Shown: positions 10,101 through 25,093, counted from the stretch's first letter. The stretch is DNA of 64,000 nt from Climacteris rufus (GCA_013398175.1 VZRZ01006837.1:1-64000); one strand, 5' to 3'. The notes: generated by a model not told the origin, from the letters alone. Numbers and translations are program-made.

Positions 10101-13100
10101 TAATCTAGTTCTAACTTGTGCCAGAATGCATTGGGAAACTGAGCTTTTCAGTTTTCCCTTCAGTGATACTGTTTAGCATTTTACTGGTGACCTGCCTGTA
10201 GACGTAAAGGTTCTGTTGAAGTACTAGATACTTCTTATCTTTATTAAAATAATAAAGTGAAAGGCTGTAGACAAAGGTCTCCTAAACACCTTAACCAGAA
10301 AACAAAAAGGCACAGCCTTAGTTGCAAATAAAAATAAATTCCTTAAGATATACTTGTATTAAATTTATCCCTTTTCTCTTATTATTTTTAGAGTTAAGAC
10401 TTGTTTCTGAGCACTGTAATTTTTGCAAAATATATTCTTGGTGGGGGAAAATGTCGTTAAATGTTCATCTGTCCTTAATGGGTGATGTTCTTTCTCATTT
10501 CAGTAGCATATGCAAAAAAGGAAAAAATAAAAATAGGACTAAGAAGATGATATTAACACTGGCAAGTAACTTTCAGGCTTTTAAAAAGTTTTTAGCATTT
10601 ATTTCTTTGCAAGGAGTATTGGAAGTTCATCACTTAAGGCAGACTAACTGAAGTGTCTATGTCTGCACTGTAGTTCATAGGAATTAAGTATTTCCCTCCT
10701 GCTTTTTGTAACTCTGAGGATTTACATGGCTTCAGCAAACAAAGACCTGTAGTAAGCTTTTCTGGTCACTCTTTGCTCAGTGCCATCTCTGTCATCTGTC
10801 TCTAACAAAATGGCATACAAGGCCTGGGTGGGGATGTGTATGAGTGTGCTTCTGAGCAGAATTATATGCTCACAGCCATTTTTGTGTGAGTTTTCAGCTT
10901 CGCTAGATGAGTTTAGAATAGAACAACTTGAGCTGTGTCAAGTTGAAGCTTGAGCTTGATGATGTAGGTGATTTCAGGACATACCAGGAAGAAAGGCTTC
11001 CACAGAAATCCATGGTATTGGCATTTGAGGATGTGATGATGTGGCTATCGCATTAGGCACTACAGGAGGAGAATGGGCTGTGGAGTCAGGATTACTCAGT
11101 AGGTATTAAGAGTCACAGGTATCCTTTCGGTAAAATCTCAAGGGAAAAAAGAAGAAAAACCCCAGAATTCTGCTGTGTCTTCCTGGTAATACTTCCTGAG
11201 TAATACGGTTATTCACCTGATAAATAAAAATGTTACTTGTTCTTCTCTGGGAGGAGGGGTGGGAAGTTCATTTACCAGCTAGTGTGACAGTAATTGGGAG
11301 CCTTCAGGAAGGGGAAGTGAGTGACAGCAATTCTTTCCTTCAAGCAGATCTTATAATTCACTAATGTAATTTCAGAACTTGGTGTAGCTTTTGAGAAGTG
11401 GGAGTAGTCAGTCACGTTGATGTGACAAGCTGCTATGTGAGTTGTCATTGCAGAATAAAAATTGATAGCAAACCTGTGGAAATCCAGTGACTTGACTATG
11501 TTAATAAATATATTTAAGTACTTCGTTCTTGTTAGGTTTTGTATGCTGAAGAAAATAAATCCCAGTGCAGTTATGAGGGCTTCACTTATGGCTGCCTTTG
11601 GCTTACACATTTAGAGCATTTTCTTTTTTTAATTGTTCGTTTTTAGGTTTTAGCTACTGTCATTGCTTTTATTCCAAAAAAAGCAAGTGCCTGAATACAG
11701 GAATGTGCAAAGGGATATTGGCTGCATGGATGGTAAGATAGTTTCAATGCCTAATTTTCCTTTCCTGTGCATTATCATATATTTGGATACCTGCTGTTTA
11801 ACCAGAGACTTGTACAACACAAGTCAGAGGCAATCTAAATTATCAAATCACGCAAATATTGACTGTACAGGGCTGGCTTGTCATTTGTCCTGGTTTGGTC
11901 TGCAGCAGTAGTGGTGCAATGGGCAGCTAAGTTCTGTTTTAAGACTCTAAAAGAAAGAAATTTGAAAAATGGAAAGATGTTTTTCTGTAGTCCGTGTGTG
12001 CAGTAACTAAAATATTGATCAGAGGTACTCTCAAGGTATTGGAAGAGGTAACACTGCAGTCAGGATGTGTGAAGGCTCAAACACTTGTAGTCTTACAGCA
12101 GTCTGGGACATTGTGCCTATTAAAAGCTCCTGGTGAGCTATGGCTACTTTAAGAAGGAGACTTAATAGAGATTAAATCACCCAAATGAAGTACATTTGAT
12201 TTTGATTTTGCAGCTACTGTTATTTTCTTTCTGAACATATTCCAGTCTTAAGATACTGGACTGGATAAGTCTTATCTAGTCCAGATCTTAGGTTTCCTTG
12301 AGAGAAGTCTAAATTTCCGTGAATAAGGTTCATTAGCAGAAGTTTACCCTTTGCTTTTAAACAGGTCGGCTGGTTGAGCATGCTGCGGAGAACTATGTAC
12401 TTTTTAGTAGCACAACTCTGGCAAGTCTGTGAGATTGTGTCCTATGTATTTTTTATTTTACATTTTTTTAGCTGCTGATACTGCAGTAATATAGTTGGAA
12501 TATGTTTTGAGATGAATATATCTTTGAAACTGGGAATGAGAAAAATTGTTGTTCATGGACTGCTCCATTTGTAACAAGTTTCATGCAAAGTAAGAAGTAA
12601 ATAAGACAATTGTCTTTTAAAAGACAAAATTCCTTGTCTGGAGGAGAACTGTTTTTACAAGTCATCAGGTTGGCACTGGATTTTTAATAGGTAACTCCCA
12701 GGATTATTTCATTTTGCCTTCTTGATTGGAGGATTTTCAAATTATGTAACTTTAAACTTCTATAGCTAGGGTTATAATTCAAAACCTCTTTTTAAGAGGA
12801 TGTAGGATATTCTTTTTCCCATTTGAATTCAGGCTCCTGCCAAAAATAAATAGATCTCTTATCTATTACTGATAGGAGGATCAGTGAGATGTTGGGGGTT
12901 TGGATTTTTTTATTATGCATGACTATTTTGTGTTGTTTGCTCTATTAAAACAAAAAAGAAAAAGTAAAGCAACAGCTTTCATTTTTGTGGTTAATCTCAA
13001 AATGTTTGTTATAGTTTAAGGTGTTTAATGAAAAAGCTGAGACTTGAGCCTTTTGTTTCCATTCACTAAAGGCATGGGTACTGTTTTGAATGATTTTGTC

Positions 13101-14879
13101 AAGCTGTAAAGAAAAGATTCTATTTTTATAAATCTTAAAGTTGAGACTGACACCGAGGCTGCAAAATATTTAAGAGTGGGATTTTTTTCATGTAATTGAA
13201 GGTTGCATGAAAAGTCACATTCAAAAGAAGTACCTTGCCCCGGGCTATTTCTGGCCTCTGGAGCTGCTGTTTTTTTAGCAGTGCTACAAATTGAATCACC
13301 CGCTGCCAGTAGCTTTTAAAGCAAGTCAGGCTCAATTACATTCTGAGTCAGACGTACCTGAATTAACCTGCTTTTCAGCAACAGTTGTGTGACATCTTCT
13401 GCTCATACTTAAAGACTTTAAGCCCTGTGTGAATGGTAATTTATTGCCGCTTGAAAGTCTTGAGCAGGTTTGTCAGTGCTAGATAGTGTTTGGATTTTTG
13501 CAACAAATCTGCTAGAGGTGTGGAGAAAATCTTGTATAGTGTGTTGACTAGCTTATTTTTTATTTATGCAACTGTTAACAAGAGAACTGAAGTTCTCCAG
13601 GCTTGGTGCCATTTCTACGACAAGCTGCCTCTTGACCTTGGATGACTCCAGAGCTGTAGTGTAGACTAGGTTGCATTATTAAAACACAGTTGCAGCCTGT
13701 GTCATGGAAACAAGCAGAATAGTCATCTGTGAAACTTATGTTCCTTATCTTAATATTGTTGCTATTATTGCAAGTGAAGCTACTCCAGTATTGAACAAGG
13801 AGTATGTCTGGCTTTGGGCCTTGTAAGCTATTTTTGTATCAACTCTTATAGCATGTACAGTTCCTTCCTTATTTGCACCTACGTTCTAGGATCGGTAAGG
13901 AAATGTAAGCTACAGCATTATTTCATCTTCTCTAGAAAGCACTTTGTTCAGTGCAGTAACTGGAATGAGCTGAAAGGATGGCTTTGACTGTATTTGTATG
14001 ACTTGCACCATTAAACATTGGTTAAATCTAGCTGCAAAGCATTGTTTTTGAAACCTAGATATTCTTGGGGTGGATTTAGTAGAAAGTAACAATTCCACAA
14101 ACTGTCATTGCTCCTGTTCCTTATACCATTTCACCTACTCTCATCATCCCAAACTGTTGGTGTAGTCATTCTTATTGTTAGGATTGCTGAATAGCATTTA
14201 AGTAGCTAATTAAAATTTAGCCAATACTTTCAAGATGGCTTCTGTTAATGAAGTAACACATAAAAATCTGTGTTGCCCTGGTTGTACCCAAATAAACTGT
14301 TTATTAAACTACACCTAAAACCTTGACAAGTCTGTGTTGATGCTAAAAGATGCTGCCTTGAAATTCCTTCTTCTCCATTTCCCCTATTCTTTCCCCTGTT
14401 TACAGGACTGCTTAACCATTTAATAGAATTGGAACATCTTTTGAAGCCTGTTAGAAGCAAATTGGGGAAGGAAAGCAATTTGGTTTTGACAGACTTAGGT
14501 CCTTGGCAGAGATGACGCATGGGCATGGAGAGTATTTTCTGAGAATCAGTTTAGACTTGCAACAGCCCCACTCCAGTCCATGCTTGAAAATGCACTGAAA
14601 ATGCCAAGTTTCAGTATCTGTCTTCATTGGTGGTAGAATGCAAATATGAGTCTGGATGCTTGGGTCTTCACAAGGCTAAGGTGGTTAACCCATCTTAATT
14701 TATGGTAAGCAATGAAGGTCATTATCACTGTGTTAGTAGAGATGATGTTCTTTTGCTGCTGTGCTAAATCTTGTCTGGAGTATCACGCTTGTAGGTAGTG
14801 GCTATGATTTGCTTTTTCTTTACAGCTTGGGTGTTTTCAGAGAACCAGAGTGGGTCATTGGATCCCACCTTCCTGCTCA

Positions 14880-15428
14880 TGCAAGGTTATCCCAGAGCAC
14901 GTGGCACAGGATTGTGTCCAGATGGCTCTGGAATATCCCCAGTGCGAGAGACTCCTCACCCTCTCTGGTTTCTGTTCCAGTGTTCAGTCACTGCACAGGG
15001 AAGAAGTTCTTCCTCAGGTTCAGGTGGAATTTCCTGGGCATCAGTTCCTGCCCATTACCACTTGTCCCACTGCTGGGCCCCAGGGAGGAGAGCCTGGTCC
15101 AGCCTCTGACCCCTCCCTGCAGACACTGACAGACACGGATGAGGTCCCCCCTCAGTTGTGTCTCCTCTTGAGGCTGAACAGCCCCAGCTCCCTGAGCCTT
15201 TGCTTCTGAGAGAGACACTCCAGTGCCTCCATCATCTCTGCAGCCTTCACTGGCCCTGCTCTAGGAGCTCCATGTCCCTCCTGTCCTGAGGAGTTCCAAC
15301 CTGGACACAGCATTCCAGATGTGCTTCACAGGGCTGAACAGAGGGACAGTATCACCCTTGGAAAAGCTGTCAGTGCTCTTCGTAATGCATCCCAGAATAC
15401 CATTGACCTTCTTGGACAGAAGGGCGCT
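14880..15428 (-). mobile_element. CR1 LINE fragment (antisense)
   Basis: The + strand reads as the complement of the CR1 3' portion familiar from bird genomes: successive blocks about remaining Pro/Leu-rich antisense text such as CCCAGCTCCCTGAGCC, CTCCATGTCCCTCCTGTCC and ACCATTGACCTTCTTGG are hallmarks. The extreme 3' end of CR1 is missing at the low-coordinate side, and the copy is 5'-truncated as usual for LINEs. The moderately long open frames here on both strands are by-products of the element. Boundaries are approximate. Confidence 0.85.
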
Positions 15429-18400
15429 TGTTTAATTAATGTTTAACAATTCTCTTAGCAGCTAGACTTGACTGATCTGGGAGAGAAATGAGGAAAACCT
15501 AAATTATCTCTTTTTTAGCAACTCCTAAGGCTACCTGCCTCAACTTTTTGGAAGCAGTTCTTACAACTGCAGTGTTGTGATGATCACAACAGCATTTTGT
15601 TGTGCACATTGTTTGCAAATGTGCATCTTTTCACTGAAGCTGATGGTGCCATACAGTTTCATCATAATGCAGAAATGGTATCGCATGCTTGACTGAACAG
15701 GTGCCTGATGTAGAGGAGCTGAATTCTTGAGCTGATATAGGTTAATAATTCCGTATCGAAGTATTTGAGAGAACAGTGTAACACATAGAATTATAATAAG
15801 GCTCAGAGGGTGAAAAAAAGTTCTTTGTCATTGTGTACTCCTGCTATGACAAAATGTAGGTGTCACAAAAACTAGGTGCTCCATTGCCTTTTGAAATAAC
15901 ATCTCAGTAGTCTAGAGGTGGTTTTGAATGTAACATAGAACAAGATAACCCTTCTTGTGATTGTGTGATGTTTAAAATGAACATGTGCATTAAACAGGTG
16001 GGCAATCAACTACATCAGTAGTTGTATTCAAAATTCATTAATTTTCACTGCTCTTGTGTGACTTTTTTTATTAGATCTTTTGATGTTTAAGTGTAGTCTT
16101 CCAAAATAAATTGCTTTGGATGTAAGTAGAATAACTGAAGCTTTATTAGAGAGTACTGTTATGTAAACAGCAGTTATTTTATGTTATTAACATGAAGCTA
16201 TTTGACAGCTATTTTTAAGATGAGGGCAACATCTACTAAGTTACAAGAAAAGCCACCTCCAAATCGGAGAAATGAAAAGTGAGAATAAAGAAAACACTAT
16301 AAAGAAGTCCTGAGACCAAGTTTTCAAGTGGACACTGAAAGTATTTTCTAAATACCTGTGGAGTTCTTTGTAAAATGGGATTTTACATTTGTGTTTTACA
16401 CTTTCAATAACTATGAGATAGAAGCCTCTTCTTGCCTATGCTGGGCAGTAACACTTATATTCACTTACGGTATATTTCAGCATGTCCTTACTATTGCATC
16501 TGGAAGTTTTGACATAGGAGGTTTGGATTTTTTAAATCTGCTAGGCAGTTTGAAAACAAATAAATGGGAGAATGACAAGTGAAATGCCAACATTTGGACA
16601 TAAGGAGAAGGCAGGGAGGAAGTTAAGACTATTGCTTGGTTCTTGCCTTGTAAGTTCATCTAATAAAAATTTTTGGTAATATTTTCACAGTACACTACAG
16701 AAAAAAGAGAACAGTTTCTGGATTTTTTTCTTTTTGGAGAGAGTATTTTTTATGTAAGTTTGCTGGGGAGTAGGGCATGGGGGATATTTATTATAGGTTG
16801 GAGGGCTTTTTTGGACAGTTTTTGACCAATGTCTCCAGCCAGGCTATAGTTCTGTCCTTCTCTTTCTCATTGTTTCATGTTGCAATTTTGATGTTATTGT
16901 ACCTGTAGTGTCACTTACATCAAAGCAGTATTAGAGCTTCTGAATTAACTGAGGAGATAAACTATTTCTGGAGAGTGGGTGGCAAGCAGCACTTCATACA
17001 TTTTTGTTAGATTCTTTTTTTTAGTGCTTTCTCTTCCTTTGTATTGTGCTGGGTCTTCTCAAAGGTTCATGTCAAAGGAAAGATAAAGGCATTGCAGTGA
17101 CAACAAGATCTTCCCCTCTCTTTTCCATAGCTTACTTTTCATCTACCAGATGCCTGGAGTAGTAGTTGTCAGGTAGCTGTAGATTATTCTTGCATGGAAA
17201 AGAATTATACTGGCCTTGGTGATCCAGAACACTACCCTCATCAATTGCTTTCTCTTCCTGAAGTCTACTACTTGGAGTTTTATTTTAGACTAGCTGTTTT
17301 TGAGGCTGATTTGCCTTGTTTCAGTTAAAATGAGGTATTGGTTGTGTAATTGCTGTCCACCCACATTTCTGTTTACATGTGTTTATTAATGAAGATCTGA
17401 GTTTAAAACTTTGACTGGGACAACTATGCAACCAGTTCAGCTGAAATATATTAGAAAGGAATGAGTAAGAAAGAGTAGTGACTTCTCTAGCTGACACTGA
17501 GAGGTAATATCTGTCTCTGCCTTGAATCTGAAGACTTCTACAAGCTTGCCCTCTTTAGCTTTGCCATGGCTTCTCTCAAACATATATCTGCTCTGGAAAA
17601 AAACAATTATTTGCTTGACTCCTTGACAGCAGGACTGAGAGCTCGTGAGGATTTGACCAGTTGAACCCAAGTCACTGTCTTGAAAACTCCTGTGGATTTT
17701 TGAAGTGCTTACTGCCTTTCTTCTGTTAATCACTCTGGTTTTTACTTGATTTTTTTTATTTTAATACTGGTTTAATCACTGTGTTACTGTTACAGATATT
17801 TTCACTGACAAATGCAAGAACTCAATTTGAAATGAAAGGCATGTGTTGTAGTGATGTTGTCTGCTGTTAACTCCCTAGACTTAATCATCTATTGATAGGA
17901 AAAAATTTCTAGGTGATAGACCATGAAACCATTTGCTATTAAGAATTGGTCACTTTCCCTTTCTTTTACTTAAGCTGTATGGGATGTATCATATCATCCA
18001 GAAATTATGGAGCTGGTCATGTATATGTTCCCCAAAAATTCACAATTTTATTGATGTGCAGGTTTTATGTTTTGGAGGGCATGAGCAAGAACATTTAAAC
18101 TTTGTCTGCGTGTGTTTTGTCTTTTAATGTTCATGACCCTAATGGTGCAAGACTAGTGATCAAATGTTAGGTGAGAATAGGGGATCAAGAAAATGATATA
18201 TTGCATTTCAAAAATTATTTATCAGGTTCATTCCATGTTTTTCCTGTTAAAACACTGTGTAAATAACTTTATTCAACAGTTTTCTGTTCTGTAGTAAGAC
18301 ATGAGCTCTTGCTTCACTGGATGTTGTGAAGCTTAAATCATTGTGAATTGCTTTTAGAGCCTCTGTTGGGGAGGTACTGTGGTATAGTTGTGATGTTGAT

Positions 18401-19028
18401 GTTTTGGTTTTCTTGTGAATATTACAAGACAGGAAGCTTCAAATAAGGAATAACATCTTGTCCTTGACTGGCCTAATTTTCCTAAGGTACTTCACTGACT
18501 CTACCAAATAAAAGACTATTGTGTGATATTACATACATTTCTTTCTTTGTTTTTGCAGTCAAAATAAAAATTACTGAGGAGAGAAGAAAGTAGATCTTGC
18601 ATCTGATTTAACTGAGCTGCAGTTAGTTTGGGACGGAGTTTTGATGGTGTTCATGACTTTATCTTTGCTTCCCCCCTCCCCTTTTTTTTTAAAGAGCTTT
18701 ATTATACAGCTACTGAAGCCAGATGATGCTTTGAAAGAAGGGTGGGAACACGCATAACATACAGAATTGCAGATTTGGGCATTGGGTGGGAATTCCCTGG
18801 TTAGGGCTCTGTGCAGTGGGCAGTGCTCAGTGGTGTTGGGAGTGTGCAGGCAGCACGCATGTGCAAAGCAGGAATGAGGAAGTTGGGTGCTTGCCGTCAG
18901 TTGAGAGTTTACAGAGAAGTTTCAGAAAGCAAACAGGAGCAGAAAAAAACCTCTTAATCTATCAGATATACTCTCCTGGATTTATTGTATGTGTTGTTCA
19001 TGGAGCTTCCCAGGCAGAGGTAAGAAAC

Positions 19029-19100
19029 TTTTTTCTTCTACCTACTCTTCTTTTTTCTTCTACCTTCTCTTTTTTTTTTTTTTTTCTACCTATTCTTCTC
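19029..19100 (+). repeat. Pyrimidine-rich low-complexity tract
   Basis: This is a T/C tract with repeated TTCTACCT-type units and a run of about 19 T. It is simple sequence inside intron 1. Confidence 0.8.
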
Positions 19101-22100
19101 TGATTGAAGACATAACTTTCCCTCTCATTTTTTTCAGAGGTTTTTCTGTGGAACTAAATATGGGAAACACAACTAGCTTGATTTATCCTTTTCTGTGAAC
19201 GGTGAAGTTGGCAGTACAGGGTGTTTGTATAAAAACCCATTACTTTTAGCTCGTCAGGGTTTGCCACGGGTTGTCAGGTCAGTTTTTTTCCTAAAATGAA
19301 ATTCAAGACTTAAAAGTTCAGGGAAAAGAAGAAAAGTATTTAGGTGGCCTCAGAAATGCTCTTTATTATAGTGATCACACTGGAGTAGAAAACAAAAAGG
19401 TTCTTTGAAGCACCAGCAAAAATTTGTTTGTTTGGCACCAGACAAGAAAGGAGGAGGTTCCGTTGTTGTGTAGAATTGTACTGTGGGTATCTGGTAATCC
19501 TCATGAGTTAGGAATTGTTTTACTGTTTTCTGTTAATTTAATTTAGGTTGTTGATTTACTTTTAATCTCAAAGTGTCAGAGAGGTTTTGAAGTAGTTAAT
19601 GTACCACAGAATCAGACTCACAGGAGAGAGTACTGTGCTTGGTTACTTGTTCTCAGAAAAGTGTAAGTTATTATCAAGGAGTAAGAGTCTTTAAAAGAAT
19701 TAATGAAATAGTGTTTTCTTTATTAGATTAAATAATAGATTAGCGAAGAGTTCTATCTGCATGAGCAGTTCAGTTGGAAAGCCTGAGTTTGTTTTGGCAG
19801 TGACGAGCTGCTGTAGCATTAAGCTTAGCACTAAGTAGGCTTTACTTGTATTCACTGGTAACTGACAGGAAGCTCCGTTTGGTTTAGTTCAGAGTAAGAG
19901 TCAGCAAAAATGAAAATAGCTTCAGGACTAAAACAATGGCAAATAATAAAAACTACTGTTATTCCAAATTTTGGTTAAGAAGGTGATGATGCTGTTTGAG
20001 TAATGAAATGCTGTGGGAATACATAAAACTCGTGAGCAAGTAATGTTCTTAAGAGCTCTATCTACTAAATCGGCAGGAGCTGAGCCAAGGGTGCCCCTTA
20101 GGTGTGCTGAGTCATCTGCTTAAACTGTAACATGACTTACTGTGGGCTGCTGCTGGGAGGAGGCAGTGCAAACTTGGTCGTGACGAAGCAGCACATGATA
20201 TGTCCATGCTAGTGCACACTGGGTCCAAATAACACGTTTATGAGAGAATTTGGTGCTTGGTACCTGCAATGAAAGACTCCCCTGGAGAGTGCACATAATT
20301 TACAGAGAGGGGCATTTAAATTGAAAGCAGAAGAGTTTTCCTGTGTGTCTTTGTGTGCGAAAACTTGATGCCAATGGATGTTGGTACCGACTGTTCTGCA
20401 TTTTACAAACATCTTTTTGTCAAGAGCTGAAAGGACATGTAGAAGACTCTGGTTGCGACAGACATAAGACAGCTTGGATGGGAGACTACATTACCCCTCT
20501 GCATTGTAGTCTGTCAGAGTAAGGATTGAGTGCTTGTCGTGGTGGTTTATGGAATGATCATATCTTTCTCTGAAGCACTGGCAGGGTCCCAGAGGCGACA
20601 GGTCACTGATCTGATTACAGCATGACTTTTCCACTCTGGGTTGAAGGATGGAATTTCAAGGATTTTTTGGGGGCTGGGAGGCCCAGAAGAGAGGATAAAT
20701 TTTTCCAGATGGTTCTAGATGTGGATAAAACAGCTTATGCATGGCTAAACAGGAAGATGAGACTTGCATACAGGTGTTTCATGTTTTCAAACTCAGAAAT
20801 AACAAAATCAGTCTGTGTCTGGTTGCAGTGTAGTATTCAAGATCTGTGTCTTGGGGAATCTTCATTCTTAATTCCACCTTTTCATCCTCCTATTTATGTG
20901 CTGTGGATGTGTCTTTTTAGTTTTTTGCTTTCTTGGGTTTTAACATCCATTTTCTTCAATCATGCACTAAGAAATGTATATAGATATACATTTTACAGTA
21001 TTAAGGCTATTGAGTGTGAAATATTATTGAATTGAGGGTGGGTTAAAGATGTTGTAATATTATGGGTAGGGGAGTTTATTTAAATAGTTATGTCTCATAA
21101 ATTTTTGCATTCTTTGTGTTTTGCTCACTTCTGGTATAATGCTGAAGAGAAACTTTTTTTAAAAAAGCATTGTACCATGAAAGTGAATATACTCTTCCTA
21201 CCTTACATGTACAAGGAAGTGTTCTCTTTCTGTAATGATGGTGGTTCCAGTAGCAGACAGTGATAATGAAACTCTTACTTCCATCATTTTATTGCCATTT
21301 GTAATGTTTCCTGTTTAAAGTAGCTCTTTGAAGTTAGAAACTATTTTTTTTTCCAGTTATTTCCAAAGTCACAGCGAGTCACAAACCTTGGTACAAGGCA
21401 TACATATCTTTCCCAGCTTCACTTCTCTAGGTCTACCCCATGTGTGTAAGCTTTGTGCCTGGAAGAGATTTACGTTGTAACTCAGCGCTTGGCTCTGCTC
21501 CTTTGTCTGAAGGTTAAAGATCTGGCAGGCAAACAGGACCATATATGTGGAAAGCTATGGCACCAGCAGCAGCACTTGGTTTGGTGCCAGCCTTGTGTGC
21601 TTGTGGCTCGTGAATCCTCAGTCCCTGCAATGCCATTCCTGTCTTGTGTGGGACCAGAGGAATTCCACAGTTTTGTGCTGATCTGCTGTGGAGATTTATT
21701 AGCAGCACAGGGTTTGTTGTTCCAACAGCTATTCTCTTCTTCTGTGGGGAAAAGGTTGGCTGCATCATGCCAGTTGGCCATCTTTTCCATCAGCTAGACT
21801 GTGCATTTCAGCACTTTCTGAGGTTTCTCACAGCTGTACGTTCTACTGTCAGTGCTGTCTGTGGCCTTCCTTTGGCATTTAGGCACCAGGACACAACCGC
21901 AGACACTGTGGAGTCTCTGAGAGTTGTGCTTATGTGTAAGCTTTGCTTTTACATTGTTCCCCAGCCTTTTGAGACCTGCCTTGACATGGGATCATGGATG
22001 CCACTAAGTAGTTCTTCTGTCTCCAGACTCCCCAAACTTCTGTTTCAGCTGCTGAGTTTGTAAGTAAATATGACCTATTTCATTATGACAGAGGTACAGG

Positions 22101-24727
22101 TAGCAACAACATGGCTGTGTTTACTGGGGTTCTTTTAATTAGTTTACTCGCATTCAGGTTGCATTCAACTCCTTTCTTCCAGCTCAGAGTTTGAGATAGT
22201 GGAGTCTCCATGTTCACATCTGCTTTCTAGACTTGATGGTACAGCTTCATGTTAGCTTCTGGTTTTAAATCTGCTCGGTTAGTAAGAAACTTCTTGTCCT
22301 GAATGCTTGGTTAATAATCTGTTTTAAATTGACTGCACTGTGGTTCTGAATTGCAGAGGAATCTGGGAAATTGTTGCTATGTATTTTAATAGCAGTGTGG
22401 TCGAAAGGAAGCACTATGATTCAGCTCTTAAATGATCATAGCACAGCCATACATACAATAGATTTAGCAAGCTGTGTACTGCTCTTTGCAGAAGGATTTT
22501 TGCAGAGTTTGCGGGTAATTTCTGTTGCAGATTTGGTTTACAAAGAATAATTCTAGCTGGAATGCTTGATACCAAAGTTTATTCAATATATAAGAGGGCA
22601 GATAGCAGGGGAAGGCTTGGAAGTTAATTTCCTGAGTGTTTTAGGACATTGTCTTAGTGAAGTAACTTAAAAGTGTAAAAGATTTCATTTGGGTCATGGT
22701 GATGCAGTAGTAATGGGAATGATTTGACTGTTGCTGGCAAGATGGAAAAAAATGAGTGATTTTTCCATTAAAGAGGTATTTCGGAAAGGGGAATCCTGAA
22801 CAACCTTGATATCTTGTAGTTGTGCAATAGTGGTGGTGGGCACCACATGTGGTGCTTCTTCCTTGTACCACCCTATCTGGGCAATATTGATTTCTTACTG
22901 ATTCCTTATTGGCTGGGAACCAAAGGCTGTGTGGCATTGTACATTGTCTTTTGAAGAGAGAAATATCTCTTTTTTTTCCTGAGATCAGGGTATCCTGAGT
23001 TGGAAGGTACTGAGAGCGATCATTGTAGTTCATCTCCTTTTCATTAGCTTTAGAGCTAAGGTTAGGTATTTCATGAAACGTGGCTAAAAGCTTAACTAGT
23101 AATACTTGATTGTTTGCCTTGGCAAAATGATGTTAACTGTGAACAACATTGCACTAAATTCGGAAAAAAAGAAGCCTTTTTCCAGAAAAAAAGTGGCAGA
23201 GGCTTTTCAGAGTATCTATTCTAGCATCAGATTTTTTTCTCGGTTTTAAAATGCCTTGGCTCTGAATTGCACCAGTCCTAATTTAAAGTTTCTCTCCTTG
23301 CCTCTAGAATTTAGATTTTAATTGTGAAATTGTTTCTTAAGCTTAAGATTTGATAAAATGTTGCTATTTTGCTTATGTCAGAACTTTCTGTCAGAACAGA
23401 TACTAACAAGCAAGTGTGCAATCCTTGCTTTGAAACTGAAGCTAGTGGTGTGCGCGAAAGAGAAACTATCACATCTGGGTGGTTGGGGTGGAGTTTTTGT
23501 TGTTGTTTTGCTGCTTCATTTAGAAAAAACGGTTGTGAATCAGTGACTTGCACTCTTTTCTTTTTTTTTTAATAACTCCACTGGTGAGAGAAAGTAAGTC
23601 AGACATCAGAAATTATTTTATTACCGATTTTCTTTTGGCTAATTCTTTTTTCATTTCACTTGACCTGTCTACATTTTATATTTCCCCTCATGAGTTCTGG
23701 TTTTTTCCTGTCTCATAGGAAAAGGTTTTATCTTTCATTCCCTTATAATTAGTAACACTCGATCCTCTTAGTATTTTGATTTGAAAGTACTAAAGTAATA
23801 AAGACCTCCCAGCTTTTCTTCTATTGTAGTTTCAGTGTGGTTTCTCAACAGACTAAAGATGTTGCTTTCTCTGTCAATATAATCTCTAGACAAGCAGGGA
23901 ATTATATAAACGAGGGTTACAAAAGGAACAGTTGAAGAACAGTTGCAGTTATCCAGTCCTAAATTACTTCTGGAAGTGTTCGTCCAGCTTTTGAAGGATG
24001 GAGTTGCTTGGTGGCCATACTTGAGGGCAGGTTAACAATGCTGAATTCCACCCAGGAATACCTGCAGATTCCCAGGGTAAACTGAGGTGTTGAATGGGTC
24101 CATGTGGTATGATGCAGCTCAGTACAGATTAGATTGTGTGAAGGTGCTGTAGTAGCAAGACATGGTATCACCTAGCGGTGTGTGAGAGCTGTATTGCACA
24201 GTATCTGACTGTACCCTGAGCCCCCTTGAGGCTAGGACAGCTCACACATTTCCAGAGTCATCATGTGACAATCCAGAACCCACTGGACTCTGAAGAAAGG
24301 TTGCTTGTGACAGGGGCTTTGGATGAAGCCATGTCTAAGAAAAATTATTTAAATCTTACAATAAATATCACAGGAAATGGGATGAGTGTAATAGTCTTTT
24401 TTATTCACATTTTATTGATGTCAAGTGGCACATTTATAAAGAGAGGACATAAAAACTAACAGCTAATTAGCCTTATAACATCAATGTAATAGTTGTCTGT
24501 CTTGATTTTTTTTTTTAAGCTGTATAACAGCAGTAATGGTTTACAGTGGCTTTTCCAGTGCCAGAGACTAGTGGGAATTAAAGCAAGTTGTGACTCAGTC
24601 CTGTATTTAATGTCAGCACTGCACTCCTAATTCAGCTGTACCTTGACGAGTGGTATTTCCCTAGCACGAAGGAGCTCACATGTCTGTTTCAGTACAGAAT
24701 GCTAACTCTGTTTCTGTTTTCTTCTAG

Positions 24728-25093
24728 GTTATGTTTCACACTATGTGCTGACTGTCTGTACCTACAGAAGATATTTAAAACCAAACAGACTTTTTTGCAT
24801 AATTTTGATTCCAGTGGAATCTGCGCTTTAGATTTTTGTCTTGTCAATTAACTCCTGAAGCAATGCCTGTACAAGCTCCACAATGGACGGATTTTCTCTC
24901 CTGCCCAATTTGCACACAGACTTTCGACGAAACAATCCGGAAGCCCATCAGCTTGGGTTGTGGCCACACTGTCTGCAAGATGTGCCTCAACAAGCTCCAC
25001 CGTAAGGCATGTCCCTTTGACCAGACCACTATCAATACGGACATTGAACTCCTTCCTGTGAACTCAGCCTTGCTGCAACTAGTGGGTGCTCAG
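24728..25093 (+). CDS. RC3H1: RC3H1 exon 2: 5' UTR end, start codon and RING finger (residues 1-77)
   Basis: The acceptor is CTTCTAG|GTT and the donor CAG|GTATCT. The ATG at 24863 is chosen because it begins the exact MPVQAPQW start of Roquin-1; an in-frame ATG at 24836 would add nine residues unlike the family. The RING is of the C3HC3D type: C14, C17, C33, H35, C38, C41, C50, D53. It binds the E2 enzyme for ubiquitin transfer. The exon ends in phase 0 after LVGAQ. Confidence 0.97.

Larger units (their letters stand above)
2535..24727 (+). other. RC3H1: RC3H1 intron 1 (22 kb)
   Basis: The donor is GTGAGT and the acceptor TTCTTCTAG. Apart from its GC-rich first 500 bases it is AT-rich and noncoding. 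Contents I can name are an exon-like segment (4024-4164), a CR1 fragment (about 14880-15428) and a pyrimidine tract (19029-19100). Short ORFs throughout look random. I see nothing else recognisable in the rest. Confidence 0.75.

Noticed and set aside
14761..15209. Overlapping open frames of 103-122 codons
   Set aside because: They lie in an antisense CR1 fragment and are by-products of its GC-rich sequence.
19184..19200. TTCTGTGAA core in intron 1 as a decay element
   Set aside because: The stem does not extend beyond three pairs and it lies in an intron; a core this short is expected a few times by chance in 64 kb.
24836..24862. Upstream in-frame ATG that would extend Roquin-1 by nine residues
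   Set aside because: The family starts at MPVQAPQW (24863); the extension does not resemble the family and an in-frame extension is not known in mammals.
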